Shown here: one piece after another, positions 7,819-15,690 of the stretch
How positions within the stretch are numbered: the first letter of the stretch is position 1
How the letters are laid out: each line of letters opens with the position of its first letter
Assembly (NCBI GenBank): GCA_022781925.1
Contig: JALESO010000050.1
Location: 1-47,485, forward strand
Direction of reading: 5' to 3'
DNA length: 47,485 bases
From: Lachnospiraceae bacterium
GTDB lineage: Bacteria; Bacillota; Clostridia; Lachnospirales; Lachnospiraceae
Translations under genes and position numbers: made by a program
The notes under the pieces: model-generated
What the model was told of the DNA's origin: nothing
What the model saw: the letters and a program-made list of their open reading frames with translations, nothing else
Database searches by the model: none

Positions 7819-8100
7819 CTATCCTGGCCAGTATCTGTTGATCAACCGCAGCATATTTTCTCTGCCAACAGGATTCATCGTATGAAGTTTCACTGGATAA
7901 TAAAAACGATTTTCTGCCAGCCAATCTAACAACCTAATCCCATCCCCGCCATCATAAGCAAAATCTCCAAGATCATGATCGCAGTCAATCAGCAAAATCG
8001 GTTCCTCTGCTGATACAATAATCTGTTTCGCAGCATTTACACTTTTACACCAGATATACCCTTCTGGTGCAGGACGTATATCATCCAGCCATATTTTCAT
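7819..8100 (-). CDS. cyclic-phosphate-processing receiver (cREC) domain protein
   Basis: A 93-residue single-domain protein. It shows WLDDIRPAPEGY at 4-15, IDCDHDLGD at 38-46 and KLHTMNPVGRENM at 71-83. These are the hallmarks of the cREC family, a receiver-like fold predicted by comparative genomics to act on cyclic-phosphate ends or nucleotides. Asp6, Asp7, Asp41, Asp43, His42, His73 and Arg80 are the likely site residues. GAGGTGA stands just before the ATG. It is the last gene of a minus-strand group with two unknown proteins and a phosphatase-like protein. Biochemical function is inference from the family. Confidence 0.75.
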   Translation of the reverse strand: MKIWLDDIRPAPEGYIWCKSVNAAKQIIVSAEEPILLIDCDHDLGDFAYDGGDGIRLLDWLAENRFYYPVKLHTMNPVGRENMLRLINRYWPG

Positions 8101-8141
8101 ACAATCACCTCACATCTCTCCTGCCATACTCTCACTTTCTC

Positions 8142-8510
8142 TCATCCATGCGTATCAGCTCTCCAGCCCTTATCCAGATGTGATTTATAATGGCTGCTGT
8201 TATCATAAATTATTTTTGATACGGATATCAGGCCAAATTTCTTCATTATTTCGTCAATGTATTCTTCCCCTATATTGGGATTCATATATATAATACACAG
8301 CTTTTTTGAAGTAATCTCAACACGACCTCTCGGATAATAATTATAAGGATACCGACACTTTCGCGGTTTTATTTCCGCCCAGATTTTTCTATGCACATAA
8401 GAATCTCCTGACTTCGAAATCCCATGTTCATATTTTTGCTCATCAAATGGAACTGCCCGGATTTCTCCGTCTATTAACCAGAAAACTCCTTTATGTGGTC
8501 CTTCTAACAT
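8142..8510 (-). CDS. conserved hypothetical protein (KGVFWLIDGE family)
   Basis: A 122-residue protein without a signal peptide or membrane helix. Marked segments are HKGVFWLIDGEIRAVPFDE near the start, then GISKSGDSYVHRKIWAEIKP and PYNYYPRGRVEI in the middle; the conserved-looking H, W and R residues suggest a small globular or catalytic domain. I recognise it only as a recurring unknown family in gut Firmicutes. AGGAG is 9 bases before the ATG. It lies between the phosphatase-like and cREC genes, which suggests joint expression. Confidence 0.65.
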   Translation of the reverse strand: MLEGPHKGVFWLIDGEIRAVPFDEQKYEHGISKSGDSYVHRKIWAEIKPRKCRYPYNYYPRGRVEITSKKLCIIYMNPNIGEEYIDEIMKKFGLISVSKIIYDNSSHYKSHLDKGWRADTHG

Positions 8511-8616
8511 TCTTGTTTTCTCCTGACATAATCATCCCAATCCAGCTCATCCTTCGAAACAATCCTTACCCTATATAACGGGGACAAATACTGATATTTT
8601 TAATTGTCATATAGAT

Positions 8617-9111
8617 TTATTTTCCTCTTTCTCTGATCACATTATTTTCAATTCCGTATTTTTCAAGGGCATCATAGACTTTGTGGTATACCATCTGATT
8701 GGGATAATATCTGTAATCTGCAAATAAATCGATACCATCTTTATAGAAATATTCATGGATAGCCGCCGCACATCCGGAACTTCTGCTTTCACCATATTCA
8801 CATTGACAGATGATATCCTTTCCTTCTTTTTTCGCAGTGAAAATAAATTTTGCCAGGTCATCTGCTTCCGGAAAATATGTCTCATAGGTCAAATGATATT
8901 TTGGCAATACCGTCAGGTCAATGTCATGCAACGCGATTTGAAATACACAATCGGTCCTCGCAGAATAATCCACCGGTTGGTAGTCCGCATCGCGAAAACT
9001 TCCCAGCGGATCATAAAAACTGATCACCGCTACATTTTTCGGAAAATCATTTTCCAATAGTTCTTCTATTGTTTTTCTTGAATAAATGAATATTTTCACT
9101 TCTTCCTCCAT
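8617..9111 (-). CDS. protein tyrosine/dual-specificity phosphatase-like protein
   Basis: A 164-residue protein (counting from the ATG at 9111) with IICQCEYGESRSSGCAAAI. This has the Cys-X5-Arg P-loop of cysteine-based phosphatases, with Cys104 and Arg110, followed by a helix. An aspartate-rich segment (YDPLGSF, LHDIDLT) upstream could supply the general acid. Its ATG overlaps the stop codon of the upstream gene (TAATG). The GGAGG within its first codons is placed 5 bases before a GTG at 9099, so the true start may be 9099 (VKIFIYSRKTIEELL). Substrate is unknown; phosphate ends on RNA or nucleotides are as possible as protein, given the cREC neighbour. Confidence 0.65.
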   Translation of the reverse strand: MEEEVKIFIYSRKTIEELLENDFPKNVAVISFYDPLGSFRDADYQPVDYSARTDCVFQIALHDIDLTVLPKYHLTYETYFPEADDLAKFIFTAKKEGKDIICQCEYGESRSSGCAAAIHEYFYKDGIDLFADYRYYPNQMVYHKVYDALEKYGIENNVIRERGK

Positions 9112-10115
9112 TATTTTTTATCTAAGATTCTTTGTATTTCATCCACACGTTCATTTAATGTAGGTGTTAAATTCGTTATATCATGATAATCATTACACGC
9201 AAAATTTCTTTTTCCAGCAAAAGCTTTTATAAAATCTTCTGCTGCCATAATTTTCTGCATCTTATCCCATACAACAAAATCTAATTGCAAAGGCGAAATT
9301 GATTTTTTCAAATCTTCATCACAATATTTTTTTATAATATTGTGATAAAATTCATACGGATACTTCTTTCTTTGATAACTATCGTGCTCTTTTACAACTT
9401 CCACTGAATGCATAGAACTCCATGAACTTATTGAATCCGTTTTCAGCTCTCCACTATTTTTAAAAAGGTAATCCGGCAGTTTCGACTTTTCTTTCTCTCC
9501 CAAATAGTTTTTCCATTCTGATTTAAAACTTCTTTTGAACCATTCCAGACTAAAACTATCCAACGGCATATGGCACTCACTAAATTTATCTTTTTTATTT
9601 TCAAGCCTTCCATTTCGATCATAAATACAATACAAATATTTGAACGCCATATTAATTATTTTTTGAGCCTGACCATATGTAATCCCACCTTTTATATACT
9701 TTTCATATTTCTCAATCAAATCAGTACACCATTTTTTATGCTCAAATATCGAGTCCTCATTTTCCAAATATGCCTTGATTTCCTGTGCTGTTTGTTCCAA
9801 TGGTTCTCTGCCAGGATTATTCTTTTTTTCTGTGCTTTCATGAGATGCTTTTTTATCCCATTCTTTTTTTCTCTTTAATAGTTCATTGTTTTCGTCTGTT
9901 TTCCAATGAATGGTTCTACATGCATCCAAATATCCCTGATACAGAGCATCTATATAAAGTTCAATATCTTCCCTGTTGTCTATCTTTCCTGCATCAGTTC
10001 CAAAGTACACTACACACGGTTCCTTTTTAATCATAGCCTTAAAATTTTCCACTTCACACGCTAACTCTTTTTGTATTGTCCCAATCTTCTCTTCGTTTTT
10101 CGACTCCATTTCCAT
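9111..10115 (-). CDS. unknown 334-residue protein in the cREC/phosphatase cluster
   Basis: Not recognised. It is mostly charged and soluble, with a Lys/Glu-rich linker at about 80-115. A conserved-looking core includes GGITYGQAQKIINMAFKYLY at about 152-171 and HMPLDSFSLEWFK. The far end carries NFACNDYHDITNLTPTLNER. The gene is first in a minus-strand series (this gene, phosphatase-like, unknown, cREC) and its TAA overlaps the next ATG by one base, so the first two are translationally coupled. Confidence 0.65.
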   Translation of the reverse strand: MEMESKNEEKIGTIQKELACEVENFKAMIKKEPCVVYFGTDAGKIDNREDIELYIDALYQGYLDACRTIHWKTDENNELLKRKKEWDKKASHESTEKKNNPGREPLEQTAQEIKAYLENEDSIFEHKKWCTDLIEKYEKYIKGGITYGQAQKIINMAFKYLYCIYDRNGRLENKKDKFSECHMPLDSFSLEWFKRSFKSEWKNYLGEKEKSKLPDYLFKNSGELKTDSISSWSSMHSVEVVKEHDSYQRKKYPYEFYHNIIKKYCDEDLKKSISPLQLDFVVWDKMQKIMAAEDFIKAFAGKRNFACNDYHDITNLTPTLNERVDEIQRILDKK

Positions 10116-10167
10116 TCTCCTTCTTCTAGTCTGATCCTCTGTGCTTTTTATATTTCGCTATATCACC

Positions 10168-10886
10168 TCAATCATTATACACTTCCCAGGATTTTTTCAA
10201 ATCTTCCCGCAATTTATCCCTCAATCGCTTTGGCTGTAATATCACCACATCTGGTACATAATTTTTTGCAAACTGTTCTGCTGCACGTTCATTGACATGT
10301 ACACTTACCGACACATGCGTATCCGTCTCGTCCGAAAAAGTCACATCTTTTCCAAATAAATCGATCACATCCGAAATCATCGCTTTTACGATTCGGAATT
10401 TGACAAACGCATTTTCACTGGAATACATATACACATGTTCTTTCATATATTCATTGGTTGATGCCCAGACCATTTTAAAGTTTCAAATGGCTTTCCTTTT
10501 TCCTCAAGGATCTGTATATTTCGGATTCTGTCTACACGGTAATTCGAGATATCATCATACTTATCATAATTGCAGATCAGATAATACTTTCCTTCCTGCG
10601 CAGCCATTTGATAAGGTGTCACAATACATTCCCGCACCCTGCCATCGTTCCGCGTTTTCAAGTGCATTTTCTTATCCGTGTGATATTCCGCATATTCAAA
10701 TAAAACTTTCTGTTTTTTGCGGATTGCTTCATCCAATATGCCAATGTTATAAAATACCTGTTTATTGTCTGTCCTGTCGCTGGGCAGTGGATAAATATAC
10801 TGCGCACGTGATTTGAAATATATATTAGATAACGATTCTAATTTTACGATCAGATCCTTTGCCTGACGATAAGGTATATCTGGCAT
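10168..10886 (-). pseudogene. frameshifted and 5'-truncated WYL-domain regulator
   Basis: Two consecutive frames together make a WYL regulator. The upstream one (10886-10443) has DIPYRQAKDLIVKLESLSN, then VLFEYAEYHTDKK and the WYL-core-like YYLICNYDKYDDISNYRVDR. The downstream one (10473-10168) has EYMKEHVYMYSSENAFVKFR and the C-terminal VVILQPKRLRDKLRED. They join at a frameshift near 10450-10470. The N-terminal winged helix is absent: homology begins at 10886 in the linker region. WYL proteins often regulate defence islands, but this copy should be inactive unless the shift is a sequencing error. Confidence 0.75.
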
Positions 10887-10982
10887 ACATATTGCTCATA
10901 AGCCACGTAGAGAATAAAGTAAGGCAGAGCAAAACGGCAAATGTCCGCGTGACCAGTCCGCTGATATCTATTTTTTCTCCAT
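10870..10982 (-). pseudogene. remnant of a small secreted protein (SipW-type signal peptide)
   Basis: AAAAGGAGG is placed 9 bases before an ATG at 10982. That frame stops at once after four codons at an A6 tract. One extra A would open a frame reading ISGLVTRTFAVLLCLTLF, then STWLMSNMYARYT, which resembles signal sequences of SipW-dependent secreted proteins with their Y-A-K/R-Y-T end. The frame then runs into the WYL fragment. So this is the start of another gene, fused by deletion to the WYL remnant. The 10983-11101 gap upstream is AT-rich and otherwise empty. Confidence 0.5.
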
Positions 10983-11101
10983 ATTCCTCTGCCTCCTTTT
11001 CGTTTCCTATGTTTTTTAATGTTTTAAGCTGTAAATTTTCTGTTTTATGAATTTTTCTACCTACATGCTTACATTTCTAGTAAATTTTGTCCGTATTTTC
11101 C

Positions 11102-12223
11102 CTAAAAAACAAATGTACAGCAATCCTGTGTGAATGTGAAATCTTCCGCTTTAATGGTTGACAATTCTTCCACTCCCGGATCACTCACCTTTATCACTCT
11201 TCTTGCATGGTTCATGACCAGATCATCATACAGATTTCTTACCAGCCTGCCATTTGCGAAATTCTCATCTTTTGATGTAGTCTGCTCCTCGAAATACAAA
11301 TGGATTTTTTGCGCTGCCTCTTCATCCAGAGTATAGTCATTGTTCTTACACATAGAAACCAGTATCTTGTCCAGTTCCGTCGGGCTATAATCATCAAATT
11401 CAATAAAGGTATTGAATCTGGATTTCAAACCGGGATTTGATTCAAAAAATCGCTTCATCGGCTCCGTGTAACCTGCAACAATTACCACCAGGTCTTCCCT
11501 ATAATCTTCCAGAGCCTTGGTCAGCTCCGTTAAGCATTCCCTGCCATAGGAGTCAGAGTGTTCATTTTCCGTGATACTGTAAGCCTCATCGATAAACAGG
11601 ACACCGCCTTTTGCCTTTTCAATTACCTTTTTTACTTTCAATGCCGTCTGTCCCTGATAGCCGGCGATCAGATCCGTTCTTGAGACCTCAACAAAATGCC
11701 CCTTCGAGAGCAATCCGATACGCTTGTAGATTCTTCCTACAATACGCGCCACCGTTGTTTTTCCGGTTCCCGGGTTTCCCGTAAAAGCCAGATGCAGGGT
11801 ATTCTTTGTCGAATGAAGATTCTTCTCCCGACGCATTTTCTGGACTTTCTGATACACGATCAGATCGTGCACTTTATTCTTTACTTTTTCCAGCCCTACA
11901 AGTGCATTCAGTTCATCCAGTAATTCATCGAGTGTTCGTGTATCTTCCTCTGTTTCTTCTGGCTGATTACAGATTTTCTGTATAGCTGCATAGCCGTAAA
12001 GCCCGATCAAATTGGATTCCGTAACCCGTACAAGCTTTTTCACTTCCGGCTTGTATATCGTATTATCAGCTATCTCTGAAAATTTCTTAAGAAGTGCGAT
12101 CGTAGCTGAGTCACTGTTCTGTTCAACGATCATGGAAGCCAGTTTTGTTATTTCCCCACAGGATTCCGTGACCGCATCCAGCTTTGACGCATTATTGATC
12201 AATGCCTGTTCGTATCTGTTCAT
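11102..12223 (-). CDS. CbxX/CfxQ (SpoVK-like) AAA+ ATPase
   Basis: A 373-residue AAA+ ATPase. After a helical N-terminal part (1-95) comes LVGLEKVKNKVHDLI, Walker A GNPGTGKTT near 150-158, the family motif GYQGQTALKVKKVIEKA, Walker B GGVLFIDEAYS, a VIVAGYTEPMKRF sensor region and SRFNTFIEFDDYSP. This is the CbxX/CfxQ class, which includes SpoVK and the type VII secretion ATPase EccA. The start is taken as ATG at 12223, overlapping the TGA of the upstream gene by one base (TGATG), with AAGG 7-8 bases before. It is the last gene of a three-gene operon and is probably the motor for the other two. Confidence 0.85.
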   Translation of the reverse strand: MNRYEQALINNASKLDAVTESCGEITKLASMIVEQNSDSATIALLKKFSEIADNTIYKPEVKKLVRVTESNLIGLYGYAAIQKICNQPEETEEDTRTLDELLDELNALVGLEKVKNKVHDLIVYQKVQKMRREKNLHSTKNTLHLAFTGNPGTGKTTVARIVGRIYKRIGLLSKGHFVEVSRTDLIAGYQGQTALKVKKVIEKAKGGVLFIDEAYSITENEHSDSYGRECLTELTKALEDYREDLVVIVAGYTEPMKRFFESNPGLKSRFNTFIEFDDYSPTELDKILVSMCKNNDYTLDEEAAQKIHLYFEEQTTSKDENFANGRLVRNLYDDLVMNHARRVIKVSDPGVEELSTIKAEDFTFTQDCCTFVF

Positions 12224-13782
12224 CACATCACCTTCACAAAAAGTAAAATCAATTCAACCACGGCAAGTCCCACAGAACCGCCGGCAATCCAATACGCGTA
12301 TTTCACCTTCTTCGTCAAAGATGCAATCGCCTCATTGGATTCCTGCGCTGCTTTGGCAAGCTGCTCATTCACTTCTTCTCTATTCTTTTCAACAATTTCT
12401 GTTATTTCTTCCTGGTTTTTCTGTATAACCGCTTCTGTCTCTTCTCTGTTTTTCTCAACAGTTGCTGTTATTTCTTCCTGATTCTTCTGTATAACTGCTT
12501 CTGTCTCTTCTCTGTTTTTCTCGACAGTTGCTGTTATTTCTTCCTGATTCTTCTGTATAACCGCTTCTGTCTCTTCTCTGTTTTTCTCGACAGTTGCTGT
12601 TACTTCTTCCTGATTCTTCTGTATAACTGCTTCTGTCTCTTCTCTGTTTTTCTCGACAGTTGCTGTTATTTCTTCCTGTTTTTTCTGTATAGCTGCTTCT
12701 GTCTCTTCTCTGTTTTTCTCAACAGTTGCCGTTATTTCTTCCTGATGTTTCTGAATGGTCGCGGTGAGTTCCCCGACACTTCGTTCAGATTTTGCTAGTC
12801 TGGAGGTATGCTCCGCAACGTCTTTCCACATGCAGTCGACATCATTCAAATGTTCAATCGCCGATACACCTGCTTGGAAATCCTGTAACTCGCTAATCAG
12901 CTTTCTGCTCTCCGCTGCATATTCTTCTGCATCTGTGAAATCTTTTGACAGTACAGCGATCGATTCCGAATGCTTCATTAAATCTGTCCACATGTCGTCG
13001 ATATCCTGTAAATGCTCATACGCTTTCAGGGCGGCAACAAAGGAATCTATTTCTTCTGCATGCTCCTGCATGTTCCGAATTTCTTTTTCTATGTTCTGCA
13101 AGCTGTTTTCAATGGTGTTAAAATTTTCTTTAACCGCATTCACCTGTTCCAGCAATAACTTATTTCTGTTATCAACCTGTGCAACATCTTCCGATACCTT
13201 CTTCGAAAGTTTTGTGATGCTGTCTGACACGACTCTGACTTCGTTTTGTATCCGTTTGCAATCATTCCAGATGTTGTCAACATCCGTCAGATGTTTATAG
13301 CTTTCAAGTTCCTGCTTGAATTTTTTCAATACTTTAATGATCGCTTCGGTGGTTTCTAAAGAATTATCTATTTCTGCCTGATGCGCTTTCAGCTTATTGT
13401 GCTGATTCTTAAGTTCTTCATGATGCTGATCCAGTACATTCTGATGGATTCTTACATCATTACTCGTTTTTTCTATTGCTTTTACATTGGCAATAATACT
13501 TGCAATGTAATCCCTGTCAAGTACATTAAGCGCATTGTAAACTTCCCGGAATTCTTTCACTATTTTATTGTTTGTTGTATACACATCAATAAAATAATTC
13601 TGAATGGTTTCAAGTCTTCCGTTCAGTTCATACCCGGTTACTTTATGATCGGCAAAACCAAAAATTCCTCCGTCGGTCTTAACTTTATCTATTTGAAGTT
13701 CCGTCCCTGATCGTTCAGAAAACTCCTTCAAGCGTGCTTTTGCCTGATCAAAGCTGTGTCTCTTTATCTCCATCTCGTTCAT
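12223..13782 (-). CDS. tail-anchored coiled-coil protein with two internal repeat types
   Basis: A 519-residue, mostly helical protein with a C-terminal membrane helix at 493-516 (YAYWIAGGSVGLAVVELILL) and no signal peptide. The middle holds three copies of a motif: HLTDVDNIWND (164-174), HLQDIDDMWTD (257-267) and HLNDVDCMWKD (311-321). Residues 347-478 are six 22-residue repeats of the type QEEITATVEKNREETEAVIQ, the last one degenerate, predicted as a long coiled coil. The protein would be anchored by its tail with a cytoplasmic rod. It lies 18 bases after the HNH gene and overlaps the ATPase gene. I do not recognise the family. Confidence 0.75.
   Translation of the reverse strand: MNEMEIKRHSFDQAKARLKEFSERSGTELQIDKVKTDGGIFGFADHKVTGYELNGRLETIQNYFIDVYTTNNKIVKEFREVYNALNVLDRDYIASIIANVKAIEKTSNDVRIHQNVLDQHHEELKNQHNKLKAHQAEIDNSLETTEAIIKVLKKFKQELESYKHLTDVDNIWNDCKRIQNEVRVVSDSITKLSKKVSEDVAQVDNRNKLLLEQVNAVKENFNTIENSLQNIEKEIRNMQEHAEEIDSFVAALKAYEHLQDIDDMWTDLMKHSESIAVLSKDFTDAEEYAAESRKLISELQDFQAGVSAIEHLNDVDCMWKDVAEHTSRLAKSERSVGELTATIQKHQEEITATVEKNREETEAAIQKKQEEITATVEKNREETEAVIQKNQEEVTATVEKNREETEAVIQKNQEEITATVEKNREETEAVIQKNQEEITATVEKNREETEAVIQKNQEEITEIVEKNREEVNEQLAKAAQESNEAIASLTKKVKYAYWIAGGSVGLAVVELILLFVKVM
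12405..12744. repeat. 66-bp in-frame tandem repeat (six units) inside the coiled-coil gene
   Basis: Each unit is 66 bp and encodes 22 residues. Five units are nearly identical at DNA level and the sixth has drifted. High DNA identity suggests recent expansion and possible copy-number variation between strains. Confidence 0.85.
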
Positions 13783-13800
13783 AGTATTCTACACTCCTAC

Positions 13801-15501
13801 TTACTTTAACAGGTCAGCCAAGTCATCTAAACTCGTACCCTGTCTCTTTATAGCCGCAACGTCTTCATCGTCTAGCACAACATCTTCTTTCCCATCCTCT
13901 TTCTCAGAAGGATCATATGCAATATCCTCCATGACATTACTGAGTGATTCTTTCATCACGGACTCTGCCGCTTTATGTCTGTCTACGATGTCAGATTGTG
14001 CATTTTCTTTGTCTCTTTCGAATAAAGCGTCATTCACAATCTGAAGTTGCTGTTGTTTGGCAAGAATCTGGTTTCCTTTTTCGATTGCGGCTGCCTGTGC
14101 ATCTCGTTCCTGCTTTTTCGCAATAAATTTGTCAATGAGATTCATTACGACAGCACCGGCAATTCCACTTATCAGACTTCCAAGGAACATACCGATTATA
14201 TTTGCCAGACTGCCAAGCAACGGTATTTCTATCTGCATTCCCGGCAATGTCCAAAGCGTTTTTTCAAACACTTCTCCAAGAGCAATCGCACCACCGCCCA
14301 CCAGACCTGCAGTAACGATTTTACCAACCTGCGCGATTTTAATGCTGAAAGGCTTATCCCTGTTTTCTTTTGCGCCAAGATATCTTACCGCTTCCATTAC
14401 AGATGAGACACCCTGTTTGATAAAGCTGGCCAGTTTCTTAAATGTACTTACGATAGGTCCGAAGATCTCGGTCACAATGGTACCAACCACACTGGATGCC
14501 CCTGTTTTAAAAATACTTGTTATATTCTGGAAAAATGAGGTAATTGCCTTTTTCATTTCTTCCAGAAAGTTCTTAAAGGATTTTGCCTTGCTCTTCAAAA
14601 ATGCCACAAACCCTTTCATGATTTCCTTAAGCAGGGAGAACAGCGCAGATACCGCCATCTGCTTCAGGGCATCTTTGGCGGCTTTTTTTGCGGTTTCTTT
14701 TGCTACGCCTTTTGCAATATCTTTGTTGATCGCCTTTCTTGCCTCTTTATCGGCTTTCTTCATCAGTTCTTCATCTGCATCCAGCTTATCCTGTAAACGT
14801 TTGTTATTCTCTTCTTTTGCCCTTTGCTTTTCTGCATCAGACATATTGGATTCATCAATCTTTTTATTGGCACGCTCGTTTTGTTCCCTGAGATCCTTTT
14901 CTCTCTGCTCCTTGCCTTTCAGATAGTCATCCATGCTCTTTGAACCTTTGCTCTTATTCAAAGATTCATTGGTCGCTTTCAGGTTTTCCTCTTTATTCGC
15001 AAGGTCTTCCGTGTTGATTCCCGCCTGTTTTCTACGTGCATTTTCATATAGCTCTTTTCTGGAAACCACATGATCCAGATTTGCATTATCGTTCGGTCCC
15101 AGATTTTTCCCTGTATATGCATCTTTCAGATTACCGGATTTCTGCTGGTCCCTCATAGCCTTATTGGCATCTTTGTACCTCTGGTCCTGCATGACCTTTT
15201 TGCCGACATCTGCATACGTTTCACCCTGATGCTCTCTGTCATATTTCTGGTTTAAGGTCTCATTGGTCATATCCAGTCCGATCTGATTGCCGAACTGTTT
15301 CCATACTTCATCCAGTATTACTTTTCCCAGAGCATCCGGATTTCCGATTTTTTCTCTTTCCTCTTTTAAAAATTCCAGATTGGAAAATTCTTCTTCCAGT
15401 TCACCCTGAAGCTTTTCTTCTAATTCATCGAAATCGAAGGATTCCGAAAACTCCTCATCTAATATTCCCTCGTCATTAAGGATTGCATTTTCCTTTGCCA
15501 C
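13801..15501 (-). CDS. predicted HNH nuclease with membrane-active helices (566 aa)
   Basis: Start is GTG at 15501, with AAGGA 7 bases before it. Residues 1-55 are acidic. An HNH-like block lies at about 129-190: YTGKNLG, NANLDHVVSRKELYE (Asp143-His144), then EENLKATNESLNKSKG with Asn178/Asn182 and Lys. The link is a charged helix (190-280) full of Lys/Glu. A glycine/alanine-rich hydrophobic region follows, with likely membrane helices at about 390-412 and 427-458, and amphipathic helices before it. The tail (460-566) is again acidic. This layout, nuclease head plus membrane-inserting part, fits a conflict effector. The HNH call is by motif only and the gene is not one I know. Confidence 0.65.
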   Translation of the reverse strand: MAKENAILNDEGILDEEFSESFDFDELEEKLQGELEEEFSNLEFLKEEREKIGNPDALGKVILDEVWKQFGNQIGLDMTNETLNQKYDREHQGETYADVGKKVMQDQRYKDANKAMRDQQKSGNLKDAYTGKNLGPNDNANLDHVVSRKELYENARRKQAGINTEDLANKEENLKATNESLNKSKGSKSMDDYLKGKEQREKDLREQNERANKKIDESNMSDAEKQRAKEENNKRLQDKLDADEELMKKADKEARKAINKDIAKGVAKETAKKAAKDALKQMAVSALFSLLKEIMKGFVAFLKSKAKSFKNFLEEMKKAITSFFQNITSIFKTGASSVVGTIVTEIFGPIVSTFKKLASFIKQGVSSVMEAVRYLGAKENRDKPFSIKIAQVGKIVTAGLVGGGAIALGEVFEKTLWTLPGMQIEIPLLGSLANIIGMFLGSLISGIAGAVVMNLIDKFIAKKQERDAQAAAIEKGNQILAKQQQLQIVNDALFERDKENAQSDIVDRHKAAESVMKESLSNVMEDIAYDPSEKEDGKEDVVLDDEDVAAIKRQGTSLDDLADLLK

Positions 15502-15542
15502 AATTTCATCCTTTCTTACTATAAATCATTAAAAATCAATCG

Positions 15543-15560
15543 ATTATAACATTAATTATA
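15543..15560 (-). promoter_or_regulatory. tandem TATAAT boxes before the HNH/coiled-coil/AAA operon
   Basis: Two TATAAT boxes lie 12 bases apart on the minus strand (15560-15555 and 15548-15543); the second is preceded by TGT, an extended -10. I see no convincing -35 for either. They lie 40-60 bases before the GTG start. Confidence 0.4.
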
Positions 15561-15611
15561 CACGTTTACGCGGCAAAAGAAAGAGGGCACAGAAATTTTC
15601 CCCGCAAACAA

Positions 15612-15653
15612 AAAAAGAACTGATCAGCATATCTCAGCTCACCAGTTCTTTTT
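15612..15653. terminator. rho-independent terminator after the methyltransferase gene
   Basis: AAAAAGAACTG (15612-15622) pairs perfectly with CAGTTCTTTTT (15643-15653). A/T runs on both sides let it work in both directions. It separates the methyltransferase from the HNH operon. Confidence 0.8.
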
Positions 15654-15690
15654 ATTAAAAACATATATCTGCTATTACACCTGCACTTAC

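Noticed and set aside
8504-8594. Short frame on the minus strand (LSPLYRVRIVSKDELDWDD)
   Set aside because: About 27 codons with no start codon; at most the tail of a lost gene before the unknown gene at 8142.
12405-12744. Regular repeats that look like a CRISPR array
   Set aside because: Units are contiguous 66-bp coding repeats without spacers and stay in frame.
14057-14926. Long plus-strand open frame opposite the HNH gene
   Set aside because: Shadow of the Lys/Glu-rich gene on the other strand; no ribosome site and no family features.
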